10,789 nucleotides of DNA from Sphingobacterium sp. UBA6711 (GTDB taxonomy: Bacteria; Bacteroidota; Bacteroidia; Sphingobacteriales; Sphingobacteriaceae), in contig DKIT01000232.1 of NCBI GenBank assembly GCA_002454415.1, positions 31,933 to 42,721 on the forward strand. Reading direction: 5' to 3'. The notes under the pieces are model-generated. The model was not told the DNA's origin and did not search any database. It saw only the letters and a program-made list of their open reading frames with translations. Made by a program: the position numbers and the translations under genes. Below, one piece after another: positions 1 through 7,665 of this stretch (positions are counted from its first letter, which is position 1; each line of letters starts with the position of its first letter).

Positions 1-605
1 GGCGTGACCGCAAGTTCCAAGCCATTTTACCATTGCGTGGTAAGGTTATCAACACAGCCAAGGCAAAAATGGCGGACATGCTCAAAAACGAAGAAATCAA
101 CACCATGATTTATACAATTGGTGCAGGTGTTGGATCAGACTTTACGCTGGAAGATGTCAACTATGACAAGATTATTATCATGACCGATGCGGATACAGAT
201 GGTGCCCATATTCAGACGCTATTGTTAACATTCTTTTATCGCTATATGAGACCCTTAGTAGAAGCAGGGCGAGTTTATATTGCATTGCCTCCTTTATATA
301 AGATGTCTAAAGGAAAAGGGAAGACAGAAAAGATTGCCTACGCTTGGTCTGATGGAGAGCTAGAAGATCTCCGCAAGGATTTTGGCAAAGGCTCTATCCT
401 CCAACGCTATAAAGGTCTTGGTGAAATGAATGCTGAGCAGTTATGGGATACAACCATGAATCCAGAAACACGTACACTAAGACAAGTGACTATTGAAAAT
501 GCCGCGGAATGTGATCGTATATTCTCGATGTTAATGGGGGATGAAGTTGCTCCTCGTCGTGAATTTATTGAGAAAAATGCACGCTATGCAAAAATTGATA
601 TTTAA
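1..605 (+). CDS. Type IIA DNA topoisomerase subunit B (GyrB/ParE family), C-terminal part
   Basis: This is the ATPase/TOPRIM subunit of gyrase or topoisomerase IV, which pairs with GyrA or ParC to pass DNA through a double-strand break. Only the last 200 codons are visible; reading is open from base 3 to the left edge (RDRKFQAILPLRGKVIN), so the start lies outside. The TOPRIM metal-binding acidic motif DADTD is at visible residues 62-66 and the conserved YKGLGEMN at about 136-143; the ATPase domain is off-window. From memory, the front half (INTMIYTIGAGVGSDF, YRYMRPLVEAG, LPPLYKMSKGKGK, AYAWSDGEL) resembles Gram-positive-type ParE, while the tail (TLRQVTIEN, FSMLMGDEVAPRREFIE) resembles GyrB of Bacteroidota. 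Family membership is certain; I leave the symbol blank because gyrB and parE both remain possible. A strong terminator follows directly. Confidence 0.93.
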   Translation, partial: RDRKFQAILPLRGKVINTAKAKMADMLKNEEINTMIYTIGAGVGSDFTLEDVNYDKIIIMTDADTDGAHIQTLLLTFFYRYMRPLVEAGRVYIALPPLYKMSKGKGKTEKIAYAWSDGELEDLRKDFGKGSILQRYKGLGEMNAEQLWDTTMNPETRTLRQVTIENAAECDRIFSMLMGDEVAPRREFIEKNARYAKIDI

Positions 606-616
606 TTCTAATTAAG

Positions 617-664
617 GGAATAAAAAAAGCCTGACAAAATATTTTGTCAGGCTTTTTTTATTCC
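617..664 (+). terminator. Strong rho-independent terminator, perfect 24-bp inverted repeat
   Basis: Bases 617-640 are the exact reverse complement of 641-664. The GC core GCCTGAC/GTCAGGC lies at 629-635/646-652, the apex is AT-only, and seven T follow the stem at 653-659. It starts 12 bases after the topoisomerase stop codon. A matching A tract at 622-628 gives it the symmetry of a bidirectional terminator, but no - strand gene ends nearby, so the functional direction is +. Confidence 0.93.
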
Positions 665-757
665 TTCAAATTTCTTAAATTCATTATGATAAATCTTTTT
701 CTGCCGGGATAAAGGGTTTGTCGCCTAACATTTAGCCAATATAAATTAAGACCTATT

Positions 758-2794
758 ATGAAATATTGTAGCAAAATCTTGCTCTTTATAGGTTGTCTTA
801 TTGGATTAACTTGTATGGCGCAAACAAACGAAAAATTTAATCTCGAAGATTTATTTGAAACTTTATCGGAAGAACTTCCCGAGGATACCGATTTAAGCGA
901 GCTGAGCGAAAGATGGCAGTATTATCTGAAGCATCCTATTGATCTGAACATGACTGATGGGGCAGAACTAATCGAATTACAGTTTTTAGATCCAATGCTG
1001 TTACAGCATTTACTGGACTATAGAACGGTTTCTGGAAATTTTATCAATGCACTTGAATTACAGGCTATCGACGGATTTAGCGAACGTCTGGTCAATTTAT
1101 TGCTACCTTTTGTGAAGGTAGGCGAACAGGCTCCATTTAAAGATATGAAATTTGGAAGTCTTGAGCAAGAATTTACCTTACGTTATGCCCGGTTAATTGA
1201 AAAATCCAAAGGATATAGCATATTGGATACTACAAAGTCTCGTTATCTAGGCGATGCCAATCGTTATGCGTTAAGATATCGAGCACATTTTAAGGATAAA
1301 TTTCGTCTGGCCATTAATATGGAGAAAGATGCCGGTGAACCATTTTTTAAGGATAAACAAAGGTTAGGTTTTGATTATTATGGAATAAGCTTGTCAATCA
1401 AGGCTATTGGGCAGTTGCGTAATATTGTTATCGGTGACTATGCGCTGCAGTTTGGTCAAGGGCTTAGTATGTGGAATGGTTTGAGCTTTGGTAAAGGCGG
1501 TTTGGTGCAAAATACAGCAAGACAGGGACCGGGAGTAAAACAATATACCTCCCTGAATGAAGCTAATTTTCTACGTGGGATAACGGGAACGTGGCATTTC
1601 AGAAACTTTGAGATCAGTCCTTACTTTTCCTATCGATCCATCGATGGAAATGTAGATCATACAACCTCACCTTCGACTATTTCGACGATTGCAATAACAG
1701 GATTGCACCGCACGCCAACAGAGCAGCGATACCGACATGCCGCTCGGCAAATGACCTATGGGCTGAATGTATTATGGCGCCATAGACGGCTCAAAATAGG
1801 TCTGCACCTCAATGAGTCAGCCTTGGATGCTGTAAAAATTAGAGGAAATTCGCTACGTCAACAACAAGATTACAAAGGACAATCTTTACGTAACATAAGC
1901 CTTTATACAAATTATACGGTTCGAAATGTACATTTATTTGGAGAGTATGCCAATAGTTTAGATGGAGGTTCGGCATTGCTGATGGGGGCAATTGTGAGCT
2001 GGCATCCGCGCCTTTCATCGGTGTTACTGCTTAGGGACTATAAAGCAAATTTTCATACATTTTACGGCCAGGGATTCGGGGAATCTTCGAATACGGCCAA
2101 TGAGCAAGGGGGCTACCTTGGCTTAACTTATCAATTGGGGAGGAAATTGCTGTGGTCCAATTATATTGATTTATTTCGGTTTCCATTAGCAAAATATCAG
2201 GCGGATACAGCATCTACAGGTGCGGATTTCTTTAGCGAATTGAGTTATATTTGGTATAAAAAGGGGCAGCTTTCACTTCGTTATCGTCATCGTTTGAAAC
2301 AAGTTAATTATATGGGGGAGGGAGCTACCGAGAACGGGCTTGTCAATACCGGAAAGCAACAGCTTAGAATCGAATTCCAGTATAGTATAAATCGTATTTG
2401 GACAATTAGATCTCGTTTTGAAACCAATATGTTTCAAAAAGAATATGAAGAGAATAGTCTTGGCTATATGCTTTACCAAGATATATTTTGGAAACCTAAA
2501 GCTGGAAAAATTCAACTAAATACGCGAATTGCTTACTTTGATGCAGAGACCTATGAAAATCGGATTTATGCTTATGAGAATGATGTGCTATACGCATCCG
2601 GTTTTGGTATGTATAATACAAAGGGATGGCGGACGTATTTAAATATACGATATAGGTTGAATAACGCACTCGATATTTGGGCCAAATATGGCATATATTA
2701 CTATCCCGGTCTGAAAACTATTGGTTCTGGATTGGATATGATCGAGGGGAATAGAAAGTCAGAGATCAAAATACAATTAAGGTGGCAATTATGA
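758..2794 (+). CDS. Exported helix-hairpin-helix / outer-membrane beta-barrel protein
   Basis: A 678-residue protein. Residues 1-21 form a signal peptide (Met-Lys, hydrophobic ILLFIGCLIGL, probable cleavage after CMA before Gln22); the cysteine at 19 does not sit in a good lipobox. Residues about 61-122 resemble the ComEA-type double helix-hairpin-helix: IDLN, then hairpins at LQFLDPML and IDGFSERL, joined by LLDYRTVSGNF. The hairpin glycines expected from GIG-type loops are mostly lost, so DNA binding is uncertain. From about residue 135 to the end the protein is rich in alternating polar/aromatic strands, including GDYALQFGQGLSMW from residue 226, and ends in a strand-like IKIQLRWQL, suggesting an outer-membrane beta-barrel. 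Its stop overlaps the start of comEC by four bases. Role unknown; context suggests DNA uptake. No clear promoter or Shine-Dalgarno precedes the ATG. Confidence 0.85.
   Translation: MKYCSKILLFIGCLIGLTCMAQTNEKFNLEDLFETLSEELPEDTDLSELSERWQYYLKHPIDLNMTDGAELIELQFLDPMLLQHLLDYRTVSGNFINALELQAIDGFSERLVNLLLPFVKVGEQAPFKDMKFGSLEQEFTLRYARLIEKSKGYSILDTTKSRYLGDANRYALRYRAHFKDKFRLAINMEKDAGEPFFKDKQRLGFDYYGISLSIKAIGQLRNIVIGDYALQFGQGLSMWNGLSFGKGGLVQNTARQGPGVKQYTSLNEANFLRGITGTWHFRNFEISPYFSYRSIDGNVDHTTSPSTISTIAITGLHRTPTEQRYRHAARQMTYGLNVLWRHRRLKIGLHLNESALDAVKIRGNSLRQQQDYKGQSLRNISLYTNYTVRNVHLFGEYANSLDGGSALLMGAIVSWHPRLSSVLLLRDYKANFHTFYGQGFGESSNTANEQGGYLGLTYQLGRKLLWSNYIDLFRFPLAKYQADTASTGADFFSELSYIWYKKGQLSLRYRHRLKQVNYMGEGATENGLVNTGKQQLRIEFQYSINRIWTIRSRFETNMFQKEYEENSLGYMLYQDIFWKPKAGKIQLNTRIAYFDAETYENRIYAYENDVLYASGFGMYNTKGWRTYLNIRYRLNNALDIWAKYGIYYYPGLKTIGSGLDMIEGNRKSEIKIQLRWQL
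2779..2794 (+). promoter_or_regulatory. Ribosome binding site and ATGA overlap setting the comEC start
   Basis: AAGGTGG (2779-2785, one mismatch from the ideal AAGGAGG) lies five bases before ATG 2791. That ATG shares bases with the TGA stop (2792-2794) of the upstream gene. An in-frame GTG at 2782 is possible, but it would sit inside the Shine-Dalgarno-like sequence, so ATG 2791 is preferred. Confidence 0.75.
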
Positions 2795-4875
2795 GAGAAT
2801 TAAATTTTCAACAACGATTGGAACGCATGCCCATTCTCAAGATCGCATCTGTATATATTTTTACGCTGCTTTTAGCTCCTAGATTGAGCATCTCGGCCCA
2901 CTTATTCCAAAGTGTCAAATATGGTTTGTTCGCGATGACAGCTATTAGTATCTGTTGTTATTTATTAAGAGGGAGCATTCGTCAATATGCTTATCCATTT
3001 GCATATTATTTCGTTGTTCTACTTTTTGGAATTTGGCAATACTGGCACAATGATCCCTTGTTTGTGCCCAATCATTTTTCCCATTTTAAGCTAGAGAAGT
3101 ATGTTGCCAAAATTGTCGAGGAGCCTAAAAAAAAACAAGGTATTATCCGTTTTTCAGCCGAATTGCAGGGCGGTTATTCAAAAGGTAAGTTTATTAGCGT
3201 ATCTGGAATAGCGAAGATAGCCTTAAAATCTGGTGTTGAAGATCATGTGCGATTTGGCGACCGACTATGTTTAAAAGGAAGCTTACAGGAAATACCCCGA
3301 CCATTCAATCCGTTGGAATTTGATTACAGGGAATATTTGAAAAGGAACCATATCTTCCATCAGATGTTTGTGCAAGCAGGTCACTACAGCATTGTTTATT
3401 CACAGACACCAACATCATTTGACATAATTAGAGTGGCACAGCGAACAAGAAGGTATTTTTTAACTAAACTTCGGAATCATTTCAAAGACGAGAAGTATTT
3501 TATGATAGCTGCAGCTTTATTATATGGTTTTAGAGGAGATATTGGCACCGAAAACCTGGAAGCCTTTACCAATACAGGAACGATACACGTATTGAGTGTG
3601 TCTGGAATGCATGTTGCGGTTTTATTCGGCTTTTTGTCTCTTTTATTCAAAAGGATTCCATGGCCTTTGAAATTGGTTTGGGTACCTTTTGTTATTATAG
3701 CAAGTATCATCTGGATCTATACCTTTGTCGCAGGTCTCGATCCTCCGATCGTAAGGGCAGCCATTATGATTAGTTTTGTATTGTGTGGACAACATTTTAA
3801 AAGAAATATGTCGACATTGAATGTCTTGCTTGTGGCTGCTGTTGTGATCTTACTCATAGATCCTCGAACCATTCTGGATATAGGTTTCCAATTGTCTTTT
3901 CTTGCTGTTTTGGGCATACTTTTATTTTTACCGATTTTTGAAAAACTGATCCCTTGGAAGAAGCCTATTTACAAATTTCTAAGAGATACGCTAGGTGTTT
4001 CCATTGCTGCTCAAATTCTGACAACGCCGTTGGCACTTTATTATTTCGGACAATTTCCTACCTATTTTTTGATAGCCAATCTATTAGTTGATTTGCCCTC
4101 AACTTTGGCAATGTATATTGGATTTGCAATGACAATAAATCCTTTCGCTTGGCTCAATGAAATATTTGGATATCTTTTAGAACACATCATCATTTTTATG
4201 TTGAGTTGCCTAAAGTTTATAGCGCATTTATCTTTTTCCACCATAAAAGTAAATAGTCTAGGCCTTGGTCTTCTTTTCTTGTCCTATTTCGCTATTTTCT
4301 CATTCATATATGCTTTTCAGTGGAAAGACAAGCGGTACGGTTGGCTCGCTTTTCTGTGCCTGATAGGAATAGTATTGATTAACGGGCAACACTGGTTGAA
4401 CAATAGGGATATTGAACAATTTAGGGTCTATAATACAAAAAAAGAACTCACGATAGGTTATTTTAAAGGAGGAAGCGGCATCGTTTACAGTACGTTCGAT
4501 TCGTTGCATGCGGGAGCTTTACAATATGCATGTGGTCGGGAAATTCAATTGTTAGGCAAAAAGGATCTGCAATTTGTTGCTCTAGATGATCGAAAAAGAG
4601 AGAATTACATACTTACAATCCCCTTAGGTAAAATAGTTGTTTTGGAACATTCTGGTGGGACAATGCCCCGTGCTGATTTGGTTATCGTTAGAAAAAACCT
4701 GAGCTATGGTTTAGCGAGGCTGATAAAAGATATTGCGCCAAGATTGGTTATACTTGACGGTTCGAACTCAATGGCAAAATCGTTGCTTACTCAGCAAGTC
4801 TTGGACAGTTTGGGCGTAAAGAGTTACCTCATGAAAGATAATTTTGCGTATGTTTGGAATAAGGAGAGCTTATGA
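2791..4875 (+). CDS. comEC: ComEC/Rec2 family DNA-uptake channel protein
   Basis: A polytopic inner-membrane protein of 694 residues from ATG 2791. The family carries single-stranded DNA across the cytoplasmic membrane in natural transformation. An N-terminal membrane hairpin (about 15-85) is followed by a DUF4131/OB-like periplasmic domain (about 100-195) ending in the typical PFNPLEFDYREYL (from about 172). The competence domain begins near 240 and carries the signature TGTIHVLSVSGMHV (His266), then GFQLSFLAVLGI and many membrane helices to about residue 533. The last 160 residues look like the C-terminal half of the ComEC metallo-beta-lactamase region (VILDGSN at about 653-659), but no HxHxDH motif is present, so a nuclease function is not supported. 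Total length is a little below the 776 residues of B. subtilis ComEC. Coupled by ATGA overlaps to the genes on both sides. Confidence 0.95.
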   Translation: MRELNFQQRLERMPILKIASVYIFTLLLAPRLSISAHLFQSVKYGLFAMTAISICCYLLRGSIRQYAYPFAYYFVVLLFGIWQYWHNDPLFVPNHFSHFKLEKYVAKIVEEPKKKQGIIRFSAELQGGYSKGKFISVSGIAKIALKSGVEDHVRFGDRLCLKGSLQEIPRPFNPLEFDYREYLKRNHIFHQMFVQAGHYSIVYSQTPTSFDIIRVAQRTRRYFLTKLRNHFKDEKYFMIAAALLYGFRGDIGTENLEAFTNTGTIHVLSVSGMHVAVLFGFLSLLFKRIPWPLKLVWVPFVIIASIIWIYTFVAGLDPPIVRAAIMISFVLCGQHFKRNMSTLNVLLVAAVVILLIDPRTILDIGFQLSFLAVLGILLFLPIFEKLIPWKKPIYKFLRDTLGVSIAAQILTTPLALYYFGQFPTYFLIANLLVDLPSTLAMYIGFAMTINPFAWLNEIFGYLLEHIIIFMLSCLKFIAHLSFSTIKVNSLGLGLLFLSYFAIFSFIYAFQWKDKRYGWLAFLCLIGIVLINGQHWLNNRDIEQFRVYNTKKELTIGYFKGGSGIVYSTFDSLHAGALQYACGREIQLLGKKDLQFVALDDRKRENYILTIPLGKIVVLEHSGGTMPRADLVIVRKNLSYGLARLIKDIAPRLVILDGSNSMAKSLLTQQVLDSLGVKSYLMKDNFAYVWNKESL
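4861..4875 (+). promoter_or_regulatory. Ribosome binding site and ATGA overlap setting the recQ start
   Basis: AAGGAG (4861-4866) lies five bases before ATG 4872, whose last two bases begin the TGA stop (4873-4875) of comEC. The site lies inside the comEC coding region. It fixes the recQ start and indicates translational coupling or re-initiation. Confidence 0.8.
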
Positions 4876-6773
4876 CCTTGGATAGCATATCAATCTTAAG
4901 ACAATATTGGGGTTTTGAATCATTTCGACCCCTACAGGAAGAAATTATCCAATCTGTTATGTCTGGTCAAGATACCTTGGCTTTATTGCCGACTGGCGGT
5001 GGGAAATCTATCTGCTTCCAGGTTCCGGCGCTTATGAAAGAAGGTATCTGTATCGTCATAACACCACTTATCGCCCTGATGAAAGACCAGGTGGAGCATT
5101 TGAAAAAGAATGGAATTCAAGCGGTCGCTATCTATTCTGGTATGAAAAGGCGTGAAGTGGATATTACATTGGACAATTGTGTCTACGGACAAATTAAATT
5201 TCTTTATTTATCTCCCGAACGACTTTACAATGATGTGGTACGAGAGCGGATACGGTATATGAACGTCAACCTATTCGCAATCGATGAAGCGCACTGTATT
5301 TCACAATGGGGCTATGATTTTAGGCCACCTTATCTGGAGCTTGCCAAGCTCAAAGAGCTGCATCCCGCTGTTCCTTTCTTGGCACTTACTGCTACAGCAA
5401 CCGAACGCGTCATTGCCGATATACAGAAGAAACTAAATTTCCCCAAAGAGAATGTATTTGTCAAAAGTTTTCTCAGAGATAATTTAGCTTATATGGCAAT
5501 CGAAGAAGAAGATAAGATGGGTCGTATGGTGCGTATCATTCATAAATTGGGCGGCTCAGGTATTGTCTATGTTAGAAACCGTCGAGAAACGCAGGAAATA
5601 ACCCGTATTCTGATCAATAATGGTATAGCTGCGGATTATTACCATGCTGGGCTTCCAGGTCATGAGCGGGATCAGAAACAGGATCAATGGATGAACAACG
5701 GTACGCGAGTGATTGTCGCTACCAACGCTTTTGGGATGGGTATTGACAAATCGGACGTGCGTTTTGTAATTCATCTGGATTTACCAGACTCCTTAGAGGC
5801 ATATTATCAAGAAGCAGGTAGAGCAGGCAGGGACGGAAAGAAGGCTTATCCCGTGATATTATATCAAAAAAGAGACGAACAAAAACTTGTTGATAATTTA
5901 CATGCCAGTTTTCCTGATATTCCTTTTATCCAACAAACTTACCATTATCTCTGTAATCATTTTCAGATTCCCTATGGAGCTGGCGAGGGGTTGACCGTAG
6001 ATTTTGATGTTGTTACATTTGCCAAGAAATATCAGCTGCCTTTAGTGCCCGTGATGAGCGCGTTAAAGTTTCTCGAAAGGGATAGCTGGTTGACCTTATC
6101 TGAAGCGGTCACCATACCCTCGCGTTTCAAGTTTGAAATTGATGCGGCTGAATTGTATAAAGTCCAGGTCCAATACGTAAAATACGACAAGCTGATTAAA
6201 GCTATCTTACGTACATATGGTGGGGTATTTGAAAATTATGTTCTTATCAATGAATATGAATTTGCTAAGAAATTGGGCTTTTCCTATGACCGTGTGGTGG
6301 AATTGTTAAAATCACTTGAAGCATTGGAGATCGCGAGTTATTTGCCGTCTACCGATGCTCCCCAATTGACATTTTTGCAAGACCGCGTCGATTACAAGAA
6401 TTTACATATCGACTATATCTTCATACGTGATCGCCATCAGGTAAAAGAAGAGCAGGTGAACGGCATGATAGCGTATATTGAGCAGGCTAAATGTCGTAGT
6501 CAATCTCTATTACTTTATTTTGGAGAGCAGAATGCAGGATTTTGTCAAGTCTGTGATTTGTGTCTCATTCGTAATCACAATAATAAGAAAAGAGCCGATA
6601 TAAAGTCTGAAATCAAAAACAGCCTGCTTGGAGGCCCAAAAGGATTGCACGAATTGGTGGCTGATTTAACTATAGGAACAGAGAAAAGAAGAATAGAGAT
6701 TATTCGCGAGCTCCTGGATGCGGGAAAAATTCGTTTGGATGAAAATCTCTATTCTTGGGATACACTGTTTTAA
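4872..6773 (+). CDS. recQ: RecQ-family ATP-dependent DNA helicase
   Basis: A 633-residue SF2 helicase; RecQ enzymes unwind DNA 3'-to-5' in recombination and repair. All core motifs are visible: RPLQEEII with the adenine-sensing Gln22, Walker A TGGGKS (Lys45), DEAH box at 138-141 followed by the RecQ-typical CISQWGYDFRP, ALTATAT, and motif VI QEAGRAGRDG (313-322). The core ends near residue 335. The zinc cysteines Cys541, Cys558, Cys561 and Cys564 have the C-x16-C-x2-C-x2-C spacing of E. coli RecQ, but come about 160 residues later; the segment between holds what look like winged-helix modules. There is no recognisable HRDC domain; a short helix-turn-helix-like tail (about 600-633) ends the protein. 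This fits a short RecQ paralogue seen in Bacteroidota rather than the canonical enzyme. Last gene of the coupled run; no terminator follows. Confidence 0.94.
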   Translation: MTLDSISILRQYWGFESFRPLQEEIIQSVMSGQDTLALLPTGGGKSICFQVPALMKEGICIVITPLIALMKDQVEHLKKNGIQAVAIYSGMKRREVDITLDNCVYGQIKFLYLSPERLYNDVVRERIRYMNVNLFAIDEAHCISQWGYDFRPPYLELAKLKELHPAVPFLALTATATERVIADIQKKLNFPKENVFVKSFLRDNLAYMAIEEEDKMGRMVRIIHKLGGSGIVYVRNRRETQEITRILINNGIAADYYHAGLPGHERDQKQDQWMNNGTRVIVATNAFGMGIDKSDVRFVIHLDLPDSLEAYYQEAGRAGRDGKKAYPVILYQKRDEQKLVDNLHASFPDIPFIQQTYHYLCNHFQIPYGAGEGLTVDFDVVTFAKKYQLPLVPVMSALKFLERDSWLTLSEAVTIPSRFKFEIDAAELYKVQVQYVKYDKLIKAILRTYGGVFENYVLINEYEFAKKLGFSYDRVVELLKSLEALEIASYLPSTDAPQLTFLQDRVDYKNLHIDYIFIRDRHQVKEEQVNGMIAYIEQAKCRSQSLLLYFGEQNAGFCQVCDLCLIRNHNNKKRADIKSEIKNSLLGGPKGLHELVADLTIGTEKRRIEIIRELLDAGKIRLDENLYSWDTLF

Positions 6774-7613
6774 TTACTTCTCTGTAGGAAGGTTCAATTC
6801 TTCACGTCCCCACTCTGACCATGAACCGTCGTAAACCCGAATATGTTCATGTCCTGTGAGGTGGCAGGCAAATGCTAGAATAGATGCTGTGATCCCCGAT
6901 CCGCAGGAGAACACGTACTCGGTACCCGTCGATTTGAAATGATCGAATTTTAGTTTCAAATCATCGGTTGATTTATACACTATGTCGTTGAATAATTCTT
7001 CAAAAGGTAGATTCTTAGCATGAGGTATATGTCCGCCGTGGAGACCTTTTCTCGGTTCTGGTACGAGCCCGTTAAATCTTCCTCTGCTTCTGGCGTCGAA
7101 GATATTGACATCAGGATCTCGATAATGTTTTAAGACATAATCTTTGTCCGCATAGTGGTTTTCTTGGAACTGAGCTTTAAAATTTCCCGTCTTTTCATTT
7201 TCTATATAGCTACCTACGAGGGGATAGTTATTTTTTTTCCAAGCGAGGACGCCGCCATTTAAAATAAAAACATGCTTAAAGCCCATGACTCGAAACATCC
7301 ACCAAGCACGTGGGCTCGAATATACTCCCCATCGATCATATAGGACTACTGTACTGTCCTGATCTATACCCAATACCTGCATTTCTTCTTCGAAGATTTT
7401 TTCTGAGACGAGGGTATGTGGGAGTTTGGAGCTGTCGTCGGAAAGTTTTCCTTCGATGTCAAAAAATTGGGAGTTTGGAAGTAGCTCAAGTTTCATATCC
7501 TTGATGGACTGACCAACTTTGTCAATAGTACAATCGAGAAGGATAATATCTTCATTTTGACCCAGTGCTTTTTGAAGTTCGTCGGGGCAAATTAAGGCTG
7601 ATTTGAATGACAT
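6774..7613 (-). CDS. sseA: Two-domain sulfurtransferase, 3-mercaptopyruvate type
   Basis: A 279-residue tandem rhodanese protein, close to the 281 residues of E. coli SseA. It would transfer sulfur from 3-mercaptopyruvate (or thiosulfate) to a thiophilic acceptor. The N-terminal rhodanese domain (about 5-140) has no cysteine at the catalytic-loop position (YDRWGVYSS) and is structural. The C-terminal domain (about 160-279) carries DARSRGRFNG and the loop FSCGSGITAS with Cys237. CGSGxTA is the loop typical of mercaptopyruvate sulfurtransferases; classical thiosulfate enzymes have CRKGVT. No signal peptide is seen, so it should be cytoplasmic. The ATG at 7613 lies about 15 bases downstream of a predicted transcription start; no Shine-Dalgarno is visible. 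Its stop directly abuts the recQ stop. Function beyond the enzyme class is inference, and the symbol is by similarity. Confidence 0.92.
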   Translation of the reverse strand: MSFKSALICPDELQKALGQNEDIILLDCTIDKVGQSIKDMKLELLPNSQFFDIEGKLSDDSSKLPHTLVSEKIFEEEMQVLGIDQDSTVVLYDRWGVYSSPRAWWMFRVMGFKHVFILNGGVLAWKKNNYPLVGSYIENEKTGNFKAQFQENHYADKDYVLKHYRDPDVNIFDARSRGRFNGLVPEPRKGLHGGHIPHAKNLPFEELFNDIVYKSTDDLKLKFDHFKSTGTEYVFSCGSGITASILAFACHLTGHEHIRVYDGSWSEWGREELNLPTEK

Positions 7614-7633
7614 AACAATAGATCTTATAGATA

Positions 7634-7665
7634 CAAAATTACAAAAGCATCCCTATATAAACAAA
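7634..7665 (-). promoter_or_regulatory. Bacteroidota-type promoter of the sulfurtransferase gene
   Basis: On the - strand, TAATTTTG (7641-7634) matches the -7 consensus TAnnTTTG of the Bacteroidota primary sigma factor. TTTG (7665-7662) lies 20 bases upstream as the -33 element. The start codon at 7613 would give a leader of about 15 bases. The -33 element overlaps the end of the rpsA terminator stem. Confidence 0.7.

Noticed and set aside
33..35. TTG at 33 as the start of the topoisomerase fragment
   Set aside because: Conserved GyrB/ParE residues continue upstream to base 3; the gene is simply cut by the window edge.
705..757. A promoter for the HhH-barrel gene, e.g. AGGGTTTG at 713-720
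   Set aside because: The TA of TAnnTTTG is missing and no TTG lies at the right distance upstream. A promoter is likely somewhere in 665-757, but I cannot place it.
2782..2790. GTG at 2782 as the comEC start
   Set aside because: It would lie within the Shine-Dalgarno-like AAGGTGG; ATG 2791 has ideal spacing and the common ATGA overlap.
2273..4509. Several 60-80 codon open frames on the - strand inside the barrel gene and comEC
   Set aside because: They lie opposite well-supported coding regions, have no family resemblance or start signals, and are what AT-rich antisense sequence yields by chance.
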